Below are positions 47,554 through 60,847 of a stretch of 64,000 nucleotides of DNA, piece after piece. Both the position numbers and the translations under genes were made by a program. The DNA lies in NCBI GenBank assembly GCA_027604685.1, contig JADHYX010000075.1, positions 2,445-66,444 on the forward strand. The letters are read 5' to 3'. Source of the stretch: Lobulomyces angularis. Lineage: Eukaryota; Chytridiomycota; Chytridiomycetes; Lobulomycetales; Lobulomycetaceae. The notes under the pieces were generated by a model, which worked only from the letters and a program-made list of their open reading frames with translations, had not been told where the DNA came from and searched no databases. Positions within the stretch are counted from its first letter, which is position 1; each line of letters opens with the position of its first letter.

Positions 47554-48361
47554 ATGCCAAGCTACTCGCAGGACTTGCCACCAGAAGGTAACTTTCTACT
47601 TAAAAAAAATATAAATAATTTTTGTTTGCAAAATAAAGGTGGATTTCCAACTAGTATTAGATACCAACGATACATTCCTAAAAGGGGACCATCCGGATTT
47701 ACTTTATTTGTAGCTAGTTTTGCCATCATGGGTTATGGTTGGTATTGGGTTTTAGAATCTAATAATGAAAGAAGGTAAGCATTTTTATTTTTTTTTAGGT
47801 AGAGTTTTGCATTTTTTTCAACGTGCTTAAAACCTCTGTTTTTTTTATTTTCTTGAATTAATTAATTTAAGCTTTACGATTTTGATTGTTTTTTTATTTT
47901 TGCTCACAAATATTAGAGAACTAAGCAGAGAAAAGGCATGGGCAAGGATTCACTTAGTTCCTTTGTTACAGGCTGAAACAGATAGAGATATTGTAAGAAG
48001 ATTAGAGGCTGCTAAAAAAAGAGAGCAAGTCATTATTGATAATCAAGCTCCAACAGTTAAAGAGCAACGCAATTTTCAAGCATTAGATCTGAAAGCAAAG
48101 GTAAAAATTAGATTTTTTGTAATTCGTAAATTAATTTTTTGATAATAGACCCCTGGAGTGGGAAGATATGGTGGATATGATCCAAAACAAGCCCAACCTG
48201 TTTATCATACAGATAGATATGTTGCACCAACTTTTTTGTTGTTGCCTAAGGAAAAAATTATGAACAGTCAATGGTGGAGAGGAAGTAAATTGTTTTTAAA
48301 AAATCCAGCTTATCATGAAAGAGATGACTTTAGTAGTAAACTAGAGGAAAAAAATTTTTAA
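47554..48361 (+). CDS. NDUFA13: NADH dehydrogenase (complex I) subunit NDUFA13 / GRIM-19
   Basis: Four exons (47554-47587, 47639-47774, 47917-48100, 48149-48361) sum to 567 nt, 188 residues. NDUFA13 is a single-span supernumerary subunit of mitochondrial complex I, needed for its assembly. The N terminus (QDLPPEGGFPTSIRYQRYIPKRGPSGF) is a near-perfect family signature. The membrane helix follows (LFVASFAIMGYGWYWV), then RRELSREKAWARIHLVPLLQAE. The C terminus (from about residue 120, GVGRYGGYDPKQ onward) is longer than the 144-residue human protein. The gene implies that the organism keeps respiratory complex I. Confidence 0.93.
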
Positions 48362-48769
48362 ATCATTTAATTTTATTTTTTTTCTATTGCTTTTTTGCTT
48401 TATCCTCTTTTTGTTCAATAACAAGCAACGAGTATTTAAAAATATTTGCATTTTGAAAACTACAATCTGTCTGTAATTTTTTGCAAAATTTTTCGTTTGA
48501 AAAAAACACTTATTTCTAATAAGGTAAAATAATAAAATTATACATAGAAAAGGTATTAAACAAAAACTTGCATGCATTACCTATCGAAACATTGAAAATA
48601 CCAAAAATTCAATTAAAAAATTGAAGGTTTTGATATATCCATATTAAGTTTTTTTTAAAAAAGAATCGTCCATGAAGTTTCCAGAATAATGAAACCAAAA
48701 ATAAATCGGTAAAAATAAAATTCCTAGAAATTAGAAATTTACTATACATATATACATATTGATATACAT
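48362..48769. other. Intergenic stretch
   Basis: AT-rich with alternating TATACATATA just before the next start codon (48740-48770). No gene seen. Confidence 0.45.
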
Positions 48770-49923
48770 ATGTTTGAAATTACAGCTATCAGAGTTGTTA
48801 GCTTCATTTTAACATCAATAGTAGTTTTGCTTTCAACATACAGAATTTACTTCAAAACGCTTTATTGCATTCAAAAAAAAAAAAAAATTAAATCAACGCA
48901 ATTACTATACACATACTTTATTTCTGTTTTCGTATTGATATCTCACGCACTTGGTCTTGTTCTTCAAACTAAAAATTTTGAAGTGGAAGATTCTTATGCA
49001 AGTTTGCCCGCTGCAAGTGCTTTTGAAAAAAGACTACTTTTAATAAATAAAGATTTTGATTTTTATCTTGAAGTGACGATCACTTCAATTTATTGGATTG
49101 CTGGTAAAATTAAATTTTTAACAGAACCCTTTTTTTATAAACAATTCTATATAAAGCAACCTTGATAATTTTTATGGACATATTTCGATATAAAAAAATG
49201 ATCCTGCCATCTAGTGGTGTTATTACTTGTAATTTTATAAAATGTTCCACTCTACTTTTGGTACTTGCAGGTAATACACCAAAAAAAAAGAAAAATTGAG
49301 GTAATATTTCATAGGAAACTTTGCTTCAATATATACATCTACCCAAATTCGAGAAAAAATTATAACTGCAAAATCGTATGAAGAATTTTGGCAGAGTTTT
49401 GTAATAGCTTCATTTATGGCGATGGTGTTAACATTTTCTGTCGGAGACTTTGTTTTAGGTGTGAACATGGTGAAGATAGTTCTAGGAGATGGTAGTAGAA
49501 AAAATGCGCATTATAGTAAGATGCTAATAGGTGAATTTTTCAACTATTTGCTAGTTGTTTACTTTAAACTTTATTAATAAAGGATTTTTGGTTTCGACGG
49601 TGGTGCTGGACCTTGCCGTTGGAACTATTGGAATTTTGTATCTAGATTTGGCGACAGTTCACATAGCGTCAACCATAGGGGGCTTACATTTTTTGATAAC
49701 AACTTTTTTTTTGGATTTACTGTCTCACTACAAAAACATTCAAAAAAGTGATACCAAGAAAAAAAATATACAAAGTTTAAAAAAAAACCATGTTGCTCAA
49801 GTTACCCAACTTTCAGAGGTTGTGTGGAACTCAAAGGAGCAGGATCAAAGTTATGCGGCCAGTTCTTCAACAGACGATGTGAAATATACGTTGAAATTAA
49901 GTGAAGGTACAACCACTCATTAG
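48770..49923 (+). CDS. Multi-pass membrane protein, unknown family
   Basis: Four exons (48770-49103, 49157-49270, 49315-49530, 49583-49923) sum to 1005 nt, 334 residues. About six or seven hydrophobic segments can be seen: near VVSFILTSIVVLLSTY, YFISVFVLISHALGLV, ITSIYWIAATLIIF, SFVIASFMAMVLTFSV, VSTVVLDLAVGTIGIL and STIGGLHFLITTFFLDLL. The tail is polar and Ser/Thr-rich (SYAASSSTDDV). There is no signature of a known receptor or transporter that I can name. Consistent splicing and a typical membrane profile argue for a real gene. Confidence 0.7.
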
Positions 49924-50267
49924 CATGGATGCACAGTGGTGCTGAGGCAGTTGTTTATTTTTGCGACTATGCGCTGCTACTATTGTTAATACAAAATTCT
50001 GTGTCTGATGTAGGTATGATTAGATTTGTAGTTCATAGTAGAAAAGATAAATGTTTCTAAAGTGAGGAATTACTCGCTGAGTCTAGTATTTTTGTTACAG
50101 GTTCGGAAGTGGTGAAGTTTGTTGATATTTTCACTATGTTATTAAAGTGTTAGGATAAAACTAGCTACATAAAAAACACAAAAATTTATTGATTTTTATA
50201 AATTAAATAACGAGTATTGCAATAAAATTAAAAAAAAAAAGTTTCGTAAAAACAAATTAAACATAAC
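49924..50267. other. Convergent 3' intergenic stretch
   Basis: Lies between the 3' ends of the membrane-protein gene (plus) and the ribonucleotide reductase gene (minus). No coding signal seen. Confidence 0.5.
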
Positions 50268-51690
50268 TTAAAAATCTTCGTCAATAGTGAAAACTTTTTG
50301 ACTGTTATTCACCATAGAAGCCATCACACCACTCTAAATATAATTCATAGTAAAAATTAAAACAGTATTAAAAATTACCTTTTGGTACTCTCCTACTTTT
50401 TTTTCAAAAAAATTCGTTTTTCCTTCCAAACTAATGAGGTCCATAAAATCAAATGGGTTACCTAATTTTCAAAAATATATTTTAGTTAGAATCTTTAAAC
50501 AGAAATTTGTACTTGTGTTATAGTATTTTTTATAACTTAGAGCATTTAGTAATCTGTCAGCAACGAATTCTATGTATTCGTTCATCCTGTGAGAAAAATA
50601 AGAAGGTAAATAATGATAAGCCATTACCATATTTCATTCATTCCTATAAGAGAAACATTCAATGCGTCAGACCAAAAACTTTGCTCAACTTCAACTGCTT
50701 CTTTAAGGAGCTCTAATATTAGTTCTTCATCAGGTTTGTTTTCAATCATATTAAAAAGTAAACAGGCAAAATCTGTGTGCAATCCTTCATCTCTACTTAT
50801 CAGCTCATTACTAAACGTTAACCCTGGCATTAAACCTCTTTTCTTCAGCCAAAATATTGCTGCGAAGGCACCACTAAAAAAAATTCCTTCCACAGCAGCA
50901 AAAGCAACTGTAAAAGTGATTTCAGTTACTTTAGGATTAATTTAATGTACCTAATCTTATTGCAAAAGTAGTATTTTTATCTTCAATCCACTTAATTGCC
51001 CAGTCAGCCTTTTTTCTGATTGAAGGAATAGTATCAATGGCTTCAAAAAGAAATTTCCTCTCACTGTGATCTTTTATATAAGTATCAATCAAAATTGAGT
51101 ACATTTCACTATGAATATTTTCCATCATAACTTGAAATCCATAGAAATATTTTGCTTCTGGAATTTTTACATCTGCTAAAAACCTAAAAAACGCTTATTT
51201 TAATAAAATTCAATGTAAAATTTTTTTTTTTTTACCTCTCTACCAAATTCTCATTAACAATACCATCTGAAGCTGCGAAAAATGCCAAAACTCTTGAAAT
51301 AAAAAATCTTTCCTCCTTAGACAACTTGTACTCCCAATCTTAAAGAAAAATTCGTAAGTTGAAACAATATTCTTAATAATTACCTTGGGTATCTTTGGAT
51401 ATATCTACCTCTTCCACAGTCCAAAATGATCTAAAAAAAAGTTTACGTTATCATTGATGAAAAATTTTCGCTTTTTAATTTTACGCTTCTGCCTTTTTGT
51501 AAAATTCCCAAACCTAAATTAACATAGAAAAAAAGCATTAGAAAAAAAAAGCAGTGCCATTTCAAAGTTTGAAAATTGTAGCAGTTTTTGAAAAAGGAGG
51601 TATTAGATATACCTTTTTGTGCTTAATTGGAAATAAAAAAGCTCTTTTTTCGTCAGTTAAGATGATTTCATTGCTCATTGAAGTAGGCAT
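50268..51690 (-). CDS. RNR2: Ribonucleotide reductase small subunit (class Ia, R2)
   Basis: Minus-strand gene of about eight exons, start [11 protein letters not shown] at 51690, stop at 50268-50270. R2 carries the di-iron centre and tyrosyl radical that drive reduction of ribonucleotides to deoxyribonucleotides by the R1 partner in the cytosol. The metal ligands are visible: Asp in [12 protein letters not shown], Glu in NENLVERF, Glu/His in [10 protein letters not shown], Glu in VEGIFFSG, and Glu/His in DEGLHTDFA. The radical Tyr lies in EAKYFYGFQ. The C terminus ends [10 protein letters not shown], the tail that docks on R1. The start codon is followed by [14 protein letters not shown], as in fungal and animal R2. 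It lies just downstream of PCNA on the same strand. Confidence 0.96.
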
Positions 51691-52004
51691 TATTAGCATG
51701 AATTTTTTTATTTAATTTTTGAATGGGGTTTTTCGGAATTGCATTTGGCAACAAAAATATTATAAATGTACAGACTTAGCGAATTACTGTCGACATTTCG
51801 TTATAGAGCATTCTGCATTTAGACAGAAGTCATTATCGACAGCGTCAATAATTTTAAATTTTTTAACTCAACAATTCTTAATCATTAATACATCATAAAA
51901 TTTATTTGATACAAGATTTATTCAATTAACTACACTTTAAAGAAGTATTATAAAAAATTAGATCCAAGAAAAGAGCTTGGAAATTTATAAAAGTGGTTGA
52001 ATTA
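51691..52004. promoter_or_regulatory. Gap between PCNA and RNR2, RNR2 promoter
   Basis: 314 bp between the PCNA stop and the RNR2 start on the minus strand. I looked for MCB-type ACGCGT sites, expected for S-phase genes in many fungi, and saw none here. Confidence 0.4.
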
Positions 52005-53551
<1,547 letters not shown>

Positions 53552-56366
53552 TTAACGCAATTTAAGTTTTTCCAATTTTAAACTTGAATTGCTGGCGCTC
53601 TTCATTCTTTTACAAAACATTGATGGTATATTTAAAAATGAATTTGAGTTATGTGTAGAGTGTGGTTTCGCTACTAAACTGTGCTGAGAATTGAATTTTG
53701 AAGGGCTACTGAAGTTATTCGAAGATTTAAGACTATTCTGGCGCAGCGGATTAAATTCCTTTTTTTTGATGCTGTTTTCTCTGAGTTTGGTCCCATCATC
53801 AGCCTTCACCTTAAATAAAACATTTAATTTTTATTTTAACGTGTGTTAATTACTTTAATTTGAATGGAATTTTCCAAAGAGTGATTAGATTCAATACTAT
53901 TGGAGCCATCACCAGATTTTCCACTGAAAAAACTACTAATGGAGCCAACAAAGCTGGACAAGTTACTCCCAGCATTACTCAAGCCATTGTAAAAAAAGCT
54001 TTTTTTTCTTCCAGACTTTTCTTTCAGAATTTCTAATGCATCCTCAAAATCCCCGTTAAATTTTTTAAATAATTTGAAGTTCAATTCATTATCATAAAAT
54101 CCCTCCTTATTAAACGTTTCCTTAAAAATATTTTCAAAATTTGCTTCTAAATCTGTGTCATCATCGTCTCCAAAGAAACTAAGCATAGACATTGGCGTAC
54201 CAGGAGACAAAGCATTTGCATTAGGCACATTTTGTGAAATTATCATCAAATATGAATTTTTTTCTTTGGCTTCACTTAAATATCCAAGTGCTACTTCTAG
54301 GTCCCCCTCTGCCTTTTGCAAAGCCCGCAGATTGATGTAGGAGTTCAAATATCCTTTTCTTTTGCATTCATCCAAAGAATCTTGACTTATTTCAATGTAT
54401 GGATCCACTTTTAAGTTAAATTTCGCCTTTTTATCAGTATCTTCATTAAATTTTATATCAATTACAAGATTCCCCTTTAAGGAATTTAGAGATCTGGATT
54501 TACAATAATCTTCTACGCCCTCAGTTTTCAAAGATTTTCCAACATATCCATATTGCTTTAACAAAAAAACTGCTTGATCTATATCATAATTGGTTTGCTT
54601 TAATACTTTCTCATTAATATCATTGTCCAAATAGCCCTTAGATGCTAATATTTCCAAATTTGGTTTCATTAAAAAATTTTCATCCCTTTTACTTTCTAGA
54701 TATTCAATTGCCAAATCCAAATTACCTAAATGATTGTTCAAGGTGTTGAGCTAAGGATAATTAATTTGTAATACCTGAAAATCTTTTTAAAATCGATAAA
54801 TTTTCTAAGTCGTTTTTAAATCCCTTTAAAAACATTGCCGCTAGCTCAGTTTGAAAATAATCAATTTCGCTAGTGTAATTATCAGTTGTTAATATTTCAC
54901 TCAACAAAATTTCCTCTGACTCTAAAAAATTTATAGTTCGCTGTAAGTCATTAGATTCTTTTTTTAAAGCCCTAACGTTTTGCTTATAATCAACAAAACC
55001 TAAGGAGTTTAATTGTTTGAGTAAGAATATTTCTGTTGAAGTTAAACTTTTTTCATTAATACTACTTTTACTATCTACTAATGGTTTAGTTAAGGTTGAA
55101 TTTTTTTGCGAATCCAAACGCAAAAACGTAGTTCCGATGTTAGCATCCGTAAAATAGAGTTCATGTACTTGCTTTTCACTGATTTCAGAGTATTTATCAA
55201 AACTAGTATTTTCAAGTGTATTATACTTAAGCGATGAATTTTTAGGTTGAAAAAAATGATCTATTTTTGGCAGAATTTGTGATTTGCTTATTTCCTCACT
55301 TTTAATCTCCAATTTTTTTCCAGCTGCCTTGGATTTGTCATTTGTCAGATTTGGTCTTATACCTGATTCCAAGGAATGCGTGGATAAGGTGATTGAATTA
55401 AGTAGAGAGTTGTTGTCGTAGTTTTTATTTATATCAAGTATCTCAGTGGATTTACACTTTTTTAGTTTAGCAGCAATAGAACATGATGGAACTACCGGCG
55501 ACGCCGGTAGGGTACTGAAATTTTTAATTGAAGGTGTTTGTTGCTTGTTGATGCTAGAGAGCTCTGAAACAGTTGATGATTTTGATAATGAACTTGATGG
55601 TGTCTCTTTCTTTTTTAATGGGGTAGCCGAATTTTTCATTAAAAACATTTTAATTTCTAAACTTTGCTTTAAAGACCTTTTATTTGATTTGAGTCGTTCC
55701 AAAGCTTTAATAACATCGCCTTTATGTTTATTCAATACTACTCTATTTAAATCATCATCCCAAAACCCAAATAAATGAAGATAACGCAATTTTGATTCAA
55801 TACAATCTGAACCACTATATTCCTCTCCTTCGTCGATCATCTCGCTGTAAGGTTCAATTTCGAATTCGTCATCAGTTGCTTTCAAACTATTAGTACTTTT
55901 CAATTCAGTTGTATTTAGACAATCTTCGGTTTCTTCATCATTAGTTTCTTCAAACTGTAGCTAAATTAAATTACATTTAAATAATTTTTTTTGAATTTAT
56001 TGTTACTTTCTTCTTATCCTTTTTTAATTCTTCTGAATTCGCATTAAGTCGTTGTGCCTCAGTTTTCTAATTATTTCTTTAAATAAAAATTTTTTATATT
56101 TAATTACCTGAACTGTTATGATATCAGAGACTTCCATCGACATAGAGGGGTTCATTTTTGAAGAAGCGTTACTTTTGTGCGATGTAGTTTTGATGATCTC
56201 ATCTAAACTCTCCATTGATGATTTGGACTTCAGTGAGTAATCTTTAGAAAAAAAGTTGCATTCGAGATTATTTTTATTACAGTTTTTAATTCCACTTATA
56301 GTAAAAAAAGCATTTATTATTGAGAAATGCTTATTAATTTTACCTTCTTCCAACTTCTACTTTCAT
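53552..56366 (-). CDS. Protein with six UBA-like repeats
   Basis: Minus-strand gene of about six exons, start MKVEVGRS at 56366, stop at 53552; about 850-900 residues. Six copies of a 35-40-residue UBA-like unit share the pattern L-x3-GF-x-D-x3-N-x3-L-K-x3-G-D-x3-A-x3-L. Examples are FGFWDDDLNRVVLNKHKGD, LGFVDYKQNVRALKKESND, LKGFKNDLENLSILKRFSGN (spanning the intron at c.54700-54750), KGYLDNDINEKVLKQTNYD, KGYLNSYINLRALQKAEGD and GFYDNELNFKLFKKFNGD. Between the first and second copy lies a long Ser/Lys-rich linker (about 55060-55660). The C-terminal 150 residues are Ser/Asn-rich and basic. UBA folds usually bind ubiquitin, but six in one protein is unusual. No catalytic domain is visible. Confidence 0.8.
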
Positions 56367-56640
56367 GCTTAACTTTCTTTTCGAAATTACTGCATTAGAT
56401 ATTTTAAAATGTGTAAATTTGTTAATGATTGGATACTTTCTTTCCAGAAGCTTCCTTACAGAAATTTCCATTTAAAAGAAATTTTACCGTTAATCTTTAC
56501 AGTATTTACATCGTAGAGCATAGAGAAATCGTTATTTCGTTGTCCATGCTAATGAAGAGGTCAAATCCCTTTTTTTTTTTAATATCCGACAAGAAGTCTA
56601 ATTTTGAAATTTCGAGAAAATAAAAATTTGATCACATTTG
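56367..56640. promoter_or_regulatory. Bidirectional promoter region
   Basis: 274 bp between the divergent starts of the UBA-repeat gene (minus) and the PLK4-type kinase (plus). No specific site recognised. Confidence 0.45.
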
Positions 56641-59297
56641 ATGGGAAATACCACTATCAACGATTTCATAGTTAATTCCGAGTTAGGAAGAGGGGCTTTC
56701 GGTATCGTGTATTCTGCAATAAGAAAGTCAGATGGTAGAAAAGTAGCTATAAAAAAAATTGATAAGGAAAAAATGAGAAGGAACAATGTTTTAAACAGAG
56801 GTATTTGAAGAACTATCCCCTATACCGCTAAATTATTTCTAGTACTTTCTGAGATAAAGATACATTCCAGTTTATCGCATCCTTCTATCATCAGACTCCT
56901 TGCAGTGTTTACTAATGAGCAGTACATCTTCATGGTTATGGAAATAGGTACCATAGATCTGTATAGATATATAGACGAAAATGGTAAAATTTCAACAACT
57001 TATTACTTAATATTGCAAATCGTAGGACCAATAACTGAAAAACAACTTAGACCGTTATTAAAAGATTTGATAGATGGATTATTATATTTACATTCAAAGA
57101 ATATCATTCATAGAGATTTGAAGTTATCAAACTTGTTATTAACAAAAAATCACTTGGTACATGAGAATACACCTAACGTTAACAATTTGATTTTTTTAGA
57201 AAATCGCTGATTTTGGGTTGGCTGTAAAACTATCGCAACAAGAACAAAAGACATTATGTGGGACTCCTAACTATATTAGCCCGTAACTGCCATTTTTCTA
57301 ATAATCCAACTTACAATTTTTTTAGTGAAATAGTGAAAAGGCAGCCATATGGATTAGCTTCAGACGCCTGGTCTTTAGGATGTATGATAGTTACTTTGCT
57401 TACAGGATCACCACCGTTTGAGGTACAATTTTCGCAATTCAATTTTGTCTAAATCGAAGTAGTGTGATGAAGTTAAAAATACACTTCAAAATGTAGCCAA
57501 TCATCATTATATATGCCCTGCTTCTTTTAGCAGAGAAATAACTGATTTAATTAATGCTTTATTGCAAAAGGTAATTGGAAAAATGATTATTTCGAACTAA
57601 TTGAGTTATTTTAGGATCCCGTAAAGAGGCCGAAAATGTCTTGGCTTTTGCAGCATCAATTTTTTGACACATCCTTATTAAATTCGGAATTAGTAGCTAA
57701 CGGCTTACCAAGAGTTGATTCTGCAGTTGGATCACTTGCAAGGTCTTCACAAAGCTGTCACTTAAACAAGAAAGTTGTTGAAATAAAAGACTTTAAAAGA
57801 ACTGCAAACAACTTGACCAACAATGAGAATATGAAGTTTTATAACAATGCGTCTTTGAAAGGTGCACATCATACCACCAGCAAAGTATCTAATGAAAGCA
57901 GAAATGTGCACGAATATGCTGGCTGTAACATTCTTGAGAATTTACGAAATGGTATAGTATTTTCTTGATATCTTATATATTTTTTTAGTTCCATCGGAGA
58001 ATTCAGGGAAGTACCAGCTGGAAAAATGTTCAAACAATTATCCTAATAACTTAACCGGAAACTATAAACGTATGCCATACTTTTCATTTATTCATTAGTT
58101 TTTAGCGCTCAAGAATAGCCTCCAACCGTTTTCAACAAAGAGATTGAAACCTATATCGCAAAACACAAAATACGGACTTGCTAAAATTCTGGATACTGGG
58201 GAAGTGCTCCTGGATTTTTTCCAAGAAAAATATATCATTAAAATATCTAACGACAGTGAAAAGGTAAACACTGGTATCTTTAGACCATATTCAAAAATAT
58301 TATCTTAAGTTTCACCTGTTCGATAGACCATCCAATAGTAATGGTCTAAAAACATTTCCTTTGCGCACCTTTGATCGAAGAAATATACCTGAACAATTTT
58401 TTAAAAAATACATATTTGCTTACAGATTTGTTGAGCTGATCGCCTCGAAAACCGCAAAAGTAAAATTAAGATAATAACATTAGTACTTAAATAATTCTAG
58501 TTAGTATTTTATTCGCCCCAAGCCAAATGTATTTTAATGGAAAATTCACCTCCTAGTTGCCAGGTTATATTTTATAATGGATGTAAAGTTATTATGTGTA
58601 CAAGAAATTCGTCTATTGAAATTTCAACAGCACCGCTAGATAATGAAAAAGATGGAGCGAAATTTACCATGAATCTTTCTGAAAAAAATGCCGATATACC
58701 TAGTTTTCTAATACCATTATTTAAGCACTCTCAAGATTGTTTGACGCAGTGTCTAGAAATAGAAAATATAGCCTCCAAAGATCCGAACACCTTATACCCA
58801 TTGATCTTAAAAAGTCACAATACCATTAATCAAAGTGCTACGATGGATTTAGGTTCTAAACCAATGTCAGTTTTTCAACGTTCGTTATCAACGATGGCGA
58901 CCCAAAAAGGGAATAATCCTATATTAAAAGAAACCATCAATACTTGTTCTTCACGGACCAGAGTAGCTTCGGTGTTGAATGCGCCAACGAATTCACTACA
59001 TCAACAACCTGTATTTTTAAATGATGTTGGATGGTGTATAAAACTCTCCTCGGATGAGGAAGACTTGTATTGCATGCTGTTTCTTGATGGTGTAAATGTC
59101 ACTCTAGAGTGCAAACAACAAACATTATTGTATAGGAATTCAAAAGGAGATCAAAGGTTTAAATTTTTTTTTTTTTATGTTAATATCAAATTTTTAATTT
59201 AATTTTTTTTAGATTTAGCATTGATAAATCTTTACCTTCTTTTGCAAAAGAAAAATTAGGATTTTTTCCTAAGTTTTTAGGATTATTGGAGAAATAA
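56641..59297 (+). CDS. PLK4: Polo-like kinase 4 (PLK4/SAK type)
   Basis: Plus-strand gene of about ten exons. PLK4 is the master kinase of centriole duplication. The start MGNTTINDFIVNSELGRGAFG leads into the Gly loop, VAIKKIDKEKM (ATP Lys), SLSHPSIIRLL, the catalytic IIHRDLKLSNLLL, IADFGLAVKL and CGTPNYISPE. The kinase domain ends near HQFF. After a Ser/Asn linker comes the cryptic polo box region (KYGLAKILDTGEVLLDFF, matching the PLK4 ILDNGEVCLEF stretch), then SCQVIFYNGCKVIM. The C-terminal polo box 3 follows (DVGWCIKLSSDEEDLYCMLFLDGV, ending FPKFLGLLEK). This layout separates PLK4 from PLK1. The exact splice sites between 58260 and 58540 are uncertain. Confidence 0.88.
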
Positions 59298-59851
59298 TCA
59301 TTCTTAATGAGTTTAAATGTTTTCTCTTGTTTTATTTATGGTCACTGGTGGACTAGCAGACTAATATTTACAGAATAATGAATTTTTTTTAGTTTTAATC
59401 AAAAAAGTAAGTTTAAATAGATATTTCGCATACCAAATATATACTTTTTATCGGAACTAGTTACAAATCAATTACTGAAGATATATATAAACATAAGAAA
59501 ATTAAGAGAAAAAAACCAGAGTTGTTATGGTATACATTAAATCTCCATTGCTGAAATGTTCCTGCAATAAGGTGATTCATATTTATTCATCGTGTGTTCT
59601 CAGTCCATTAATTTCCTGGCAATATCATATTTTGAAGTTATTAGCATAAGTTCAAAAGAACAGTAAATCTGAATTTAATGAGTTTGCTGTCAAAAAAATC
59701 ATCTATTTGCAAAATGAAAGCCCATAAACAACTACAGAAAAACCAGCTGTTATCATAGATCTAATACACAGTCCATGAAGGTATTTCCTCATACTTCGCT
59801 TACTTCGAATCATTCTTCTAAATTGAAACTTCTTTTCCTTTGAAAATTTAA
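59298..59851. other. Convergent 3' intergenic stretch
   Basis: Between the 3' ends of the PLK4 gene (plus) and the RING-like gene (minus). No coding signal or RNA gene recognised. Confidence 0.5.
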
Positions 59852-60554
59852 TTATGATATCTCTTCGACAGTTAGCTAAAATAAAATAATAAAAAAAAAA
59901 AACTCAATTTAACCGTACGACATTTATTTGAACAATAAAAGGAATTAGCCCATTTGGTAAAACAGCCTTCGTGATGTACATGTGATTCAATCTCACAATA
60001 TACCTTTAATTTTTTTATGTCATTAACTGTTCCCAAGCATATAGAACAGTCTTCATTTGAAACAGTTGTTAGTAAAGGAATCCTTCCTTCTATCTTTGTT
60101 ATGTTGCCTTAAATTTAATAGAATAAATGAAAAAAAGATATGCCGGTTAAGAAGTATTACCAGAGAGATTATAGATTAAAATAAAATGAACTATTTCATC
60201 AATCAAAACTATTAAAAAAATAAACGTCGAAAGTGAGGTAATAAATCTATGATTTCTCTTTTTGGAAACAAACTTTGCATCCTCTTTGATTAGTTTTAAA
60301 ATTGAGTACGCGATTAAAAGATGATAAAGTGCAAATATTCTCTCTTCATCAGGGTGTATTTTATGAACAAACAAGTGTTTACTAACTGCATTGTAGCTTT
60401 TCAAAATCTTAACAAATAAAATAAATTTACACATCAAAAGCAGTACCAATAATGTTTTAAACCATGAACTCATTGCCCAAGATAATATCGCCACTGACTT
60501 TGCTCTTTCAAATGTGGTTTTATTTCTAAAACTTTTTCTAGATGGTGATATCAT
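59852..60554 (-). CDS. Membrane-anchored RING-like zinc-finger protein
   Basis: Minus-strand gene with three exons: a first exon from 60554 (MISPSRKSFRNKTTF) to about 60162, a second to about 59925, and a short last exon ending VEEIS at the stop 59852-59854. The first exon has about three or four hydrophobic spans (LLVLLLMCKFILFVKIL, FIFLIVLIDEIVHFILIYN). The second encodes a RING-type metal site: C-S-I-C-LG, then C-EIESHVHH-EGC-F-KW, then C-SNK-C. The spacing is close to RING but short in places, so it could be a RING variant or related zinc finger. A membrane ubiquitin ligase is the likely role by analogy. The true start may lie upstream. Confidence 0.6.
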
Positions 60555-60847
60555 CCACCTTAAATAGAAAATTTACATAATGAATTAGCGTTGGATAAAA
60601 AGGGTAGTTGTAATGTTTCAATTTACATTCTTAAAACAGAAATCAAAAGATCTTCAATCATTCAGATATCACTGAACAAAAAAGTAAAGCCTTAAATATC
60701 AAAATGCTAAAACTTTCCAATTTTGCCAATAAACAAAAGCTGAACGTAAATTCCTTGAATTTTTTTAAAAAAATTTTACAATCCCATTTTTTTTTTATTT
60801 TAGAACATCCTCAATACTTTATCTAAAAATATATCTGTATCTCAAAT
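60555..60847. promoter_or_regulatory. Bidirectional promoter region
   Basis: 293 bp between the divergent starts of the RING-like gene (minus) and the PHAF1 gene (plus). No site recognised. Confidence 0.4.

Noticed and set aside
59941..60010. Stretch resembling a tRNA 5' half on the plus strand
   Set aside because: It lies within the minus-strand zinc-finger exon and cannot fold into a cloverleaf.
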